In this document: positions 1 to 5,900 of the stretch, piece by piece
How positions within the stretch are numbered: position 1 is the stretch's first letter
How the letters are laid out: each line of letters opens with the position of its first letter
Assembly: GCA_964465665.1 (NCBI GenBank)
Contig: CAYXKM010000335.1
Span: 1 to 8,792, forward strand
From: JAKEGN01 sp964465665
GTDB lineage: Bacteria; Pseudomonadota; Gammaproteobacteria; Steroidobacterales; Woeseiaceae
Length of the DNA: 8,792 bases
Direction of reading: 5' to 3'
Translations under genes and position numbers: made by a program
Notes under the pieces: generated by a model
Database searches by the model: none
Told to the model about the DNA's origin: nothing
The model's input: the letters and a program-made list of their open reading frames with translations, nothing else

Positions 1-145
1 CGGACTGATTGTAGCCATCCCGTTGCTCATCGTGCACGCAGTTCTGACCAACAAAACGGGCGACATCGTCGACAGTCTGGAGATGGCCACAGTCAAGGCT
101 CTCAATGTCTTCTCGAGAAGGACCCAGCGGCCTCTCGCGGCGTAA
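1..145 (+). CDS. MotA/TolQ/ExbB proton channel family protein, 3' end only
   Basis: The reading frame is open from base 2 and ends at TAA 143-145, giving the last 47 residues of a protein that begins outside the window. It starts GLIVAIPLLIVHAVLTNKTG and continues into an amphipathic stretch with an LEMATVKALNVF segment, followed by a basic tail ending RRTQRPLAA. A final hydrophobic helix opening with GL-VAIP and followed by a charged amphipathic helix is the characteristic C-terminal end of ExbB/TolQ/MotA-like inner-membrane subunits, whose pentamer conducts protons together with an ExbD/TolR dimer. The two ExbD/TolR genes immediately downstream, the first only 5 nt away, strongly support this. 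Which subfamily it belongs to cannot be decided from the tail. Confidence 0.85.
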   Translation, partial: GLIVAIPLLIVHAVLTNKTGDIVDSLEMATVKALNVFSRRTQRPLAA

Positions 146-150
146 CGGAC

Positions 151-660
151 ATGGCAAGACGTCACCACTACAAGCGACGATCGAAAGACGCGCACGAAAT
201 CGACGTAACCACGTTTCTCAACCTGATGGTGGTTCTGGTGCCGTTCCTGCTGATAACGGCGGTGTTTTCGCGGCTGTCGATTGTTGAACTCAACCTGCCG
301 AGCACGGCCGGTGGGCCGACCCCCAACGAAAAGTCCTTCCGCCCCGAAGTAATCGTTCGGGAGGCGGGGATCGAGATAAGTAATGGCGCCGCCATCATTG
401 CAACTATCCCGAAGGTGGATGACGAATACGACCTGAAGACGCTTTCGGACTTCATGGTCGCACTGAAACTGGAATATCCCAAACAGGATGCCGCATCGGT
501 ACTCATGGAGCGCCAGATTCCGTACGACTATTTGATCCGGGTAATGGATGTCGTCAGGAGCGTCGAGATTGCGGAGGAAAATCCTGACGGGCTGCAAGAT
601 CCTGATGGACTGCAGTTGTATGCGCTGTTCACGGAAATTTCCGTCGGAGATGCACCATGA
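151..660 (+). CDS. ExbD/TolR family protein with Asn replacing the proton-carrying Asp
   Basis: This 169-residue protein has the ExbD/TolR layout: a short basic cytoplasmic N-terminus (residues 1-17), one membrane helix (about 19-41, core FLNLMVVLVPFLLITAVFSR), then a periplasmic domain beginning with the typical LSIVELNLPS strand. In the family, ExbD and TolR form a dimer inside the ExbB/TolQ pentamer and turn proton flow into periplasmic movement. Aligned by eye to E. coli ExbD (FIDVMLVL) and TolR (LLDVLLVL), the position of the essential membrane Asp is N24 in FLNLMVVL, so this subunit probably cannot relay protons itself. It starts 5 nt after the proton-channel gene and its stop overlaps the next start, which indicates one operon. 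No strong ribosome binding site precedes the ATG, so translation may be coupled to the upstream gene. Confidence 0.92.
   Translation: MARRHHYKRRSKDAHEIDVTTFLNLMVVLVPFLLITAVFSRLSIVELNLPSTAGGPTPNEKSFRPEVIVREAGIEISNGAAIIATIPKVDDEYDLKTLSDFMVALKLEYPKQDAASVLMERQIPYDYLIRVMDVVRSVEIAEENPDGLQDPDGLQLYALFTEISVGDAP
646..650 (+). promoter_or_regulatory. Ribosome binding site for the second ExbD/TolR gene
   Basis: GGAGA lies six nucleotides before the ATG at 657, inside the end of the preceding gene. It supports 657 rather than the in-frame ATG at 684 as the start of the second ExbD/TolR gene. Confidence 0.6.
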
Positions 661-1163
661 GAAGCACGCGACGAATTGGCCGGATGTCCAGAAACCGCAG
701 GAAGATTGGCAAGATGGATCTGACTTCGTTGATGGACGTGTTCACGATCCTGGTCTTCTTCCTGCTGGTGAACTCGGGATCGGTAGAGATACTGGAGGCT
801 CCAAAGACCGTGACTTTGCCCGAGTCGCGGGTCGAGTCCAAGCCTCGGGAGACGGTCGTGATCTTCGTGAGCAAGGATGAGGTTCTTGTGCAAGGCGTGC
901 TGGTCGCCTGGGTGGCCGATATTCTTGAAGGCCCATCGGCGAGTGTCGATCCGATTGCGACGCGGCTCGCGGAAATCAAGGAAAACGTACTTGGCCCGAA
1001 CACGATGGCCGTGGCAGCCAGTCAGGAGGTCACAATTCTGGCTGACAAGTCCGTACCTTTCGCAGTAATCAAGAAGATCATGTCCACATGCACCGGCGAG
1101 GGGTACGAGAATATATCGCTTGCGGTAATCCAGAAAGTGCCGGCAACAGCAGCAGCGGGTTAG
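657..1163 (+). CDS. ExbD/TolR family protein (canonical Asp present)
   Basis: This 168-residue protein has a very basic N-terminus (many Arg and Lys in the first 19 residues), a membrane helix at about 23-42 (core SLMDVFTILVFFLLVNS), a strand starting KTVTLP, and a periplasmic domain. D27 in LMDVF aligns with the proton-carrying Asp of ExbD (D25) and TolR (D23), so this is the likely proton-active partner of the preceding subunit, which has Asn there. The ATG overlaps the previous stop (ATGA, 657-660) and has a good ribosome binding site, so the two proteins are probably made in coupled amounts and may form a heterodimer. An alternative start at Met10 (684) would still leave a full membrane helix. 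The periplasmic domain contains one Cys near its end (STCTGEG). Confidence 0.93.
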   Translation: MRSTRRIGRMSRNRRKIGKMDLTSLMDVFTILVFFLLVNSGSVEILEAPKTVTLPESRVESKPRETVVIFVSKDEVLVQGVLVAWVADILEGPSASVDPIATRLAEIKENVLGPNTMAVAASQEVTILADKSVPFAVIKKIMSTCTGEGYENISLAVIQKVPATAAAG

Positions 1164-1169
1164 ATTCGC

Positions 1170-2591
1170 ATGGACGCGCGCGACGACGACAATTCGGCGA
1201 TCTCGCAAGAGGAAAAACTTTCGCGTGAGAACTTTGAGCGCGCCGAACGCCAGCTTGGCGAACTCCAGGGCAGGCTCCGCGCCGTGGACGAAGAACTTGC
1301 CACACTGGGGCAGAAAGGCGATCAGTATGAGTTGTTGCGGCTCGTCTGCGACTCGCTGCAAGAACTCGATGACCTCGGTGCGAAGCAGTTATTCTGGGGC
1401 GATCGGGGCGATCTCGAGGGAGAGACGCGTCACATCGGGGAAGCCCGACGAAACCTCGATGCCTATGCCGACGAATTAACACAGGTAGACGAGCGGCGTC
1501 AGGCCATTCTCCGGGAGATTGGCGAGCAGAACGACGTTCTCGATCACCTCGACGCAGATCTTCGCGACGCGATGGAGCGCGAGGAAATTCGCAAGTCCGA
1601 ATGGGCGGTCGAACGCGAAGTCGACCTGCCATCGTATCGGCCGCAAGTAATGCCATGGGCCCGGGGCGGCGAGGACGACCGGTTCGCCCGAAGGTCCGTG
1701 GCCGCCGCGCTGCTTATAAGTTTGCTCATCGGTCTGCTGCTGCCGATGATCGACTTGCCGATACCCTTGCGCGAGGAATTAACAGAGGTGCCGGAGCGGG
1801 TTGCCAAACTGATTCGTGAGGTGCGAACGCCTCCGCCGCCGCCAGTCGAAGTGCAGGAGCAGAAAGTTCCGGAGGAAATACCTGAGCCCGAACCGGTCCT
1901 GGCGGAGGAACAGCCGCCTGACGAGTTGCCGGAGGTCACCGACACACCGGTGGTTGCGGAGGTGGCAAAGCCGGATACACGCGAACAAGTCAAATCGAAA
2001 GGCATACTTGCGTTCCGTGACAGCTTCGCGGAGCGCGCGTCGAGCGGGCCGACGGCCCGGCTCGGTTCCCAAGCTTCGGTTCGTACTGCCGGTCAGGATG
2101 CCATCGGGCGCCCTGAACGTTCCATGGTTACAACAAGTGCGTCAGGCTCGAGTGGCGGCATCAACCTCGCCGACATCAGTCGTGGCATCGGCGGTGGCGG
2201 TGGACACGAAATAGGAGGCGTTGCCGTCACCCGCGTCGCAAGCTCCATCGGTGGCGGTGACGGCCCCGACCGCCCGCTGAGCGGCGGCCAGTCCGCCGGC
2301 CGCACCGATGAAGAAATTCAGATCGTATTCGATCGATACAAGGCGGCTTTATACCGACTCTACAATCGTGAATTGCGCAAGGATCCGACTTTGCGTGGTC
2401 AACTGGTATTGCGACTGACGATCGAACCGGACGGCAGCGTGTCATTTTGCCAGTTGCAATCTTCCGATATGCAGGCACCAATACTTGCAGAGCAGGTCGT
2501 GGACCGGGTTCGCGGATTCGATTTTGGCGCGAAGGATGACATCGTCGCCGTGACGATCATCTACCCGATCGACTTCCTGCCTGCCGCCTGA
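1170..2591 (+). CDS. TonB-like energy transducer with AgmX/PglI-type C-terminal domain and cytoplasmic coiled coil
   Basis: This 473-residue protein has four parts. Residues ~12-150 are highly charged and rich in Glu, Arg, Leu and Gln with heptad-like spacing, so probably a cytoplasmic coiled coil. Residues ~176-195 (SVAAALLISLLIGLLLPMID) form one membrane helix after basic residues (DDRFARR). Residues ~220-265 are Pro/Glu-rich (TPPPPPVEVQEQKVPEEIPE), like the periplasm-spanning arm of TonB. A Gly/Ser-rich linker (GGGGGHEIGG region) leads to a domain at 381-473 with YKAALYRLYNRELRKDP, LRLTIEPDGSV and a VTIIYPIDF end, the pattern of TonB/AgmX-PglI C-terminal domains. Such proteins relay ExbB/ExbD or AglRQS-type motion across the periplasm. 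It lies 6 nt after the second ExbD gene. The ~170-residue cytoplasmic region is far longer than in classical TonB. A lone Cys (QSSDM preceded by FCQL) sits in the C-terminal domain. The domain family is called from motif memory. Confidence 0.85.
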   Translation: MDARDDDNSAISQEEKLSRENFERAERQLGELQGRLRAVDEELATLGQKGDQYELLRLVCDSLQELDDLGAKQLFWGDRGDLEGETRHIGEARRNLDAYADELTQVDERRQAILREIGEQNDVLDHLDADLRDAMEREEIRKSEWAVEREVDLPSYRPQVMPWARGGEDDRFARRSVAAALLISLLIGLLLPMIDLPIPLREELTEVPERVAKLIREVRTPPPPPVEVQEQKVPEEIPEPEPVLAEEQPPDELPEVTDTPVVAEVAKPDTREQVKSKGILAFRDSFAERASSGPTARLGSQASVRTAGQDAIGRPERSMVTTSASGSSGGINLADISRGIGGGGGHEIGGVAVTRVASSIGGGDGPDRPLSGGQSAGRTDEEIQIVFDRYKAALYRLYNRELRKDPTLRGQLVLRLTIEPDGSVSFCQLQSSDMQAPILAEQVVDRVRGFDFGAKDDIVAVTIIYPIDFLPAA

Positions 2592-2788
2592 ATACGCAAT
2601 CCACTCGACATAATCCGGCCTAGGGCCGCCCGGGGATGACCGCGGCACCTTGAGAACCGCTGCAGGCGCCGGCGACCGCTGGCACATAATCCCGACCTGG
2701 GGCGGAACACCAGTGCTGACGCGGCCTCCAGCGTCGCAGCAAAGTTGCGCCAAGCCTCCGACAAACACATTCGTCAGCGACTGAAACC
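2592..2788. other. Intergenic stretch without recognisable content
   Basis: These 197 bp follow the TonB-like gene. I see no coding potential, tRNA-like fold or mobile-element end. A small perfect hairpin (CGGCC-TAG-GGCCG, 2616-2628) is present but is not followed by a T-run, so it does not qualify as a standard intrinsic terminator. The upstream operon must end, or be read through, somewhere here. Confidence 0.5.
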
Positions 2789-2804
2789 TGTGATGCAGAT
2801 CACC
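2789..2804 (+). promoter_or_regulatory. Candidate CRP/Clp/Vfr-family operator
   Basis: The sequence reads TGTGA-tgcaga-TCACC, matching the CRP consensus TGTGA-N6-TCACA at 9 of 10 half-site positions, with A/T-rich flank CTTTTT on the right. Its centre is 2796.5. That lies 41.5 bp from a transcription start at about 2838, the position expected for class II CRP activation. CRP-family regulators respond to cAMP in most gammaproteobacteria, and Xanthomonas Clp responds to c-di-GMP; which type this host has is unknown. The inner palindrome GTGAT-GCAG-ATCAC followed by CTTTTT could alternatively be read as a weak terminator stem with only 5 bp. Confidence 0.6.
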
Positions 2805-2825
2805 TTTTTCAGCACATGTGTTCTT

Positions 2826-2831
2826 CATAGT
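2826..2831 (+). promoter_or_regulatory. Candidate -10 box of the riboswitch-adhesin transcript
   Basis: CATAGT matches sigma-70 TATAAT at four of six positions. It predicts transcription starting at about 2838, just before the first base of the riboswitch's closing stem. No good -35 box is seen at 17 bp upstream, which is normal for class II CRP-dependent promoters. The call rests mainly on the agreement of three positions: operator, -10 and aptamer start. Confidence 0.45.
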
Positions 2832-2839
2832 TCCGTCTC

Positions 2840-2931
2840 GATTCAGACAAAGGCAAACCCGCCGAAAGGTGGCGACGCAAAGTCACCGGCCTAAGGAGAG
2901 AACTCTCTACGGTAGCGGTACCGCCCGAATC
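2840..2931 (+). promoter_or_regulatory. c-di-GMP-I (GEMM-I) riboswitch aptamer
   Basis: This region carries the conserved GEMM-I core in order: AAAGGCAAACC (2849-2859), a hairpin CCGCC-GAAA-GGTGG (2859-2872) with the GAAA tetraloop at 2864-2867, CGACGCAAAG (2873-2882), and a receptor stem ACCG/CGGT (2885-2888 / 2910-2913) containing GCCTAA and closed by GAGA-GAAC-TCTC (2896-2907). The helix enclosing everything is GATTC/GAATC (2840-2844 / 2927-2931). By alignment to the V. cholerae Vc2 aptamer, the ligand-contacting G20 and A47 correspond to G2852 and A2879. Keeping G at position 20 favours c-di-GMP over the cGAMP-type GEMM-Ib variant. The aptamer lies about 63 nt before the start of the giant DUF11/OmpA gene, so c-di-GMP should control that gene and its coupled neighbour. 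Confidence 0.93.
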
Positions 2932-2948
2932 ACGATCCTGGATCGGGC
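2923..2948 (+). promoter_or_regulatory. Probable riboswitch expression-platform hairpin (competes with P1)
   Basis: GCCCGA (2923-2928) pairs perfectly with TCGGGC (2943-2948). With A2928 bulged, the stem can extend through ATC/GAT to 8 bp around a 9-nt loop. It uses bases 2927-2931, which are also the 3' strand of the aptamer's closing helix, so the two structures exclude each other. No U-run follows, so it does not look like an intrinsic terminator. Control could act on translation, Rho access or a downstream fold. Whether ligand turns expression on or off cannot be told from the sequence. Confidence 0.55.
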
Positions 2949-2958
2949 TACCCCGCTG

Positions 2959-2975
2959 GTGAGAGACGCGCTCAC
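2959..2975 (+). promoter_or_regulatory. Leader hairpin upstream of the giant gene's start
   Basis: GTGAG (2959-2963) pairs with CTCAC (2971-2975) around a 7-nt loop, 19 nt before the ATG at 2995. It may belong to the expression platform by affecting ribosome access. The stem is only 5 bp, so chance is possible. Confidence 0.3.
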
Positions 2976-2994
2976 GGATAAGTAGCGACCGACC

Positions 2995-5900
2995 ATGATT
3001 CAATGCAGCAGAACCAGGCGAGCCCTTTTCGGGGACGGCTCCGCGGGGCTTCGAACGCGATCCGTGCGACAGTCCGTCTGCCTGACGGTACTGGCTGCGC
3101 TCCTGTGGTCGGCCGACGCAGCGGCCCAGACTCAGATCACGTTCACGTCCGCGGCCGCAAACTGGCATTCCCCGACGGACGACACCCCCGGAAGTCAGCC
3201 GGGCGATCCCGTCATCACGAACGGCGTACCGACCTCGAGCATCAGTTGGGGCACGACCACCGGTCCGCAGAGCGGCTATGACGTCACCATAACGATCCCG
3301 GACCCGCAGACGTTTCCGGTTGCGACATTTGTGCACCGGAATTTTCCGGTCTCCGATCCTTCCCTGACTTCGGTTCAGCTCGATATCATCCTCGACTTCG
3401 AGGTCGATGGCGCCCAGACGGGCCCGTTGACCTTCACTTTCACGTTCACGCACGAGGAAACCCCGAACAACCAGGACCCCTGCCCCTACCCGACGCCACC
3501 CGGAGAAGGCTGTACCGACCGTGTGACGTTCATCGACCTGCCCGATCCGACGACCTTCACCGTTGGCGGAGTGACCTACACGTTGGGCTTGACCTTCCTC
3601 GACGAGGACGGCAATCCGGTGGGCGAATTCATCACGTTAGAAGGAGGCCAGGTAAACACCGCGAACCTGGACGGGCAGTTCGTGGTGGTGCCGCCGGTGC
3701 TCGAGGTCACGAAGTCCGGGCCAGCGACGATGACTGTCGGACAGTCTGGCGTATTCGCCATCGACGTCCGAAACACCGGACCGAACGATGCCTGGGATAC
3801 AACCATACGTGACGCCCTGCCGGACGGCGCGACGGGCGGCATGTGCGATTCCGCCCCGGAGGTGCTGAGCGCGCAGGTCTTCGCGGCCGACGGCGCCACG
3901 CCCGTCTCCGGCAAAGGCCCGCTGCTCGCGGGAACCGACTTCACGCTCTCCTACACCGGCGCCCCTGCCTGCGAGCTCGCCCTCGCGATGCTCACGCCTG
4001 CGGCGGCAATCGACACGGACCAGCGCTTGATCATTACCTATCGGACCCAGCTCGACGCCGACAGCCAGGACGGCGTCATGCTGACCAATGTCGCCGGCGC
4101 AATCGAATGGTTCGACGACTTGAGCAGCAATCCGGACCGTACCACCTATACGCGAACGCTGACTGACGGATCGCCCCTCGAGCTCGACCATGAGGACGCC
4201 CACAGCGTACTGGTGATCATGCCCGTGCTGCTGTTCGACAAGACCGTCGTCAACGTCACCAGCGGCGAAGACCCGGCAACCGTGGCCACCCCCGGCGACA
4301 CCCTGCGCTACCGGTTGCGGATCGAAAACTTAAGCGACACGCCGCTCGATGGTTTCCGCATCGTCGACGAACTGGATCGCCTCAACGCGGCGCCGATGTT
4401 CCAGGCGGGAACCCTGAACGTGGTCACCCTGCCCGCCGGCGCGAATTCCGGCGCCACCGATCCTGCCGGCGGCGCGGCCGGCAGCGGCTTGCTCGACGTC
4501 GAGGGCTTGAGTCTCGGCGGGCTCGGCGAAAGCGTGCTGGTCGAGTTCGAGGTCGACCTGGTGCCGGTGATCGCCGACGGCACGTTCGTCTACAACCAGT
4601 CCGAGCTTCGCTACGACGGGCTGCCGGTCGCGCAGAGCGACGATCCCTACGTAAACGGCGCCGCGGATCCCAACGTAGCAGGCGACGAGGATCCGACGCA
4701 GGTGCTCATCGAATCCACGCCCGCGTTCCGCGTCGAGAAAATTTCCTCGTATGTGACCGGCGATCCGAACGTGCTGCTGGCCGGCGAGACCCTGCGCTAC
4801 ACGATCACCGTGCGCAATACCGGTACAGACCATGCCACCGGCGTCGAACTGGTCGACCAGCTGCCGGCCAATACCACCTACGTCGCCGGTAGCACGACAT
4901 TGAACGGCGTTGCGCTGGCGGATTCGGCCTCGGGCGGCTTGCCGCTGGTCGACGGCATTCTCATCCATGCGCCGCAGGATCCGACGCCGGGCGTGATGAA
5001 TGCGGGTGTCGCGGACAACCTTGCCACGATCGTCTTCGACGTGGTCGTCTATCCGGACGTGCCGGACGGCACCGTGATCTCGAACCAGGCCTTCGTCAGT
5101 GCAGTTGACGACGGCATCGCCGATCAGCCGTCCGACGATCCGCGGACGCCGGTTGCCGACGACCCGACCCGCGACATCGTCGGCAATCTGCCACTGTTCT
5201 TTGCACCGAAATCGGCCGCGCTGCAGGTCGATCTCGGATCTCCGGGCATCGTCGACCCGGGTGACGTGCTGCGCTACACCATCCAGATTTACAACAACGG
5301 CGCTATTGCGGCGACCGCAGTCGAACTGAGCGACGCGGTGCCGGCGGATACGACCTACGTTGCCGATACGGTGACCGTGAACGGGCTTCCGGTCGGTCAG
5401 CCCGACGGTGGCGTGTTCCCGCTGATTGCAGGTATCCCGGTCAGTTCGGCCGATCTGACGCCGCCGCTGCCGGCTGCCGGCGAGGGTGTACTTACCGCCG
5501 GCGAGTCGGCAATCGTGCAGTTCGATCTGCAGGTAAACGCCGGCACGCCTACCGGTACGCTGATCACGAACCAGGCTGTCGTCTACAGCACCGAAGTGCC
5601 CAACCTGCTTACGGACGGCGATGGAAACCCGACGACCGGCCCGGAGCCGACCGTCGTTGTCGTCGGAGATGCTCAGCAACTCACGATCACCAAAGGCGTG
5701 TCGGTCGTCAACGGCGGTCCCGTACTGGCAGGCTCGACACTCGAGTACGTTGTGACGGTGACCAACGTCGGCGCGGTCCCGGCGCTGTATGTGTTGATCA
5801 CCGACAATCTCGACGATCCGTTCCCGGGCTATCTGACCTATGTCGATCAGTCAGCGACACTGAACGGTTTCATGGACGGCTTGACTTTCGCCGGCACAAC

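Noticed and set aside
528..1361. Long minus-strand open frame (277 codons)
   Set aside because: It lies opposite three well-supported plus-strand genes with recognisable ExbD and TonB-like domains. Its translation is rich in Arg, His and Cys with no family pattern, typical of an antisense frame in high-GC DNA.
2616..2628. CGGCC-TAG-GGCCG hairpin after the TonB-like gene
   Set aside because: There is no T-run downstream on either strand, the loop is three bases and the stem short; not enough for a terminator call.
2790..2809. GTGAT-GCAG-ATCAC stem followed by CTTTTT, resembling an intrinsic terminator for the upstream operon
   Set aside because: The stem has only 5 bp and low GC. The same bases match the CRP-family consensus closely and are correctly spaced from a -10 box, so an operator is the better reading, though dual use cannot be excluded.
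2840..2931. cGAMP-type (GEMM-Ib) specificity for the riboswitch
   Set aside because: The position equivalent to Vc2 residue 20 is G (2852) here, whereas the cGAMP-selective variants typically have A. c-di-GMP is the better call, pending binding data.
2809..3453. Minus-strand open frame of 214 codons across the leader region
   Set aside because: It runs antisense through the conserved riboswitch and the signal peptide of the giant gene, and its product is Arg-rich without any motif.
4330..5679. Minus-strand open frame of 449 codons opposite the DUF11 repeats
   Set aside because: Its repeated Arg/Asp/Val composition simply mirrors the DUF11 repeats on the other strand; there is no signal, domain or ribosome binding site to support it.
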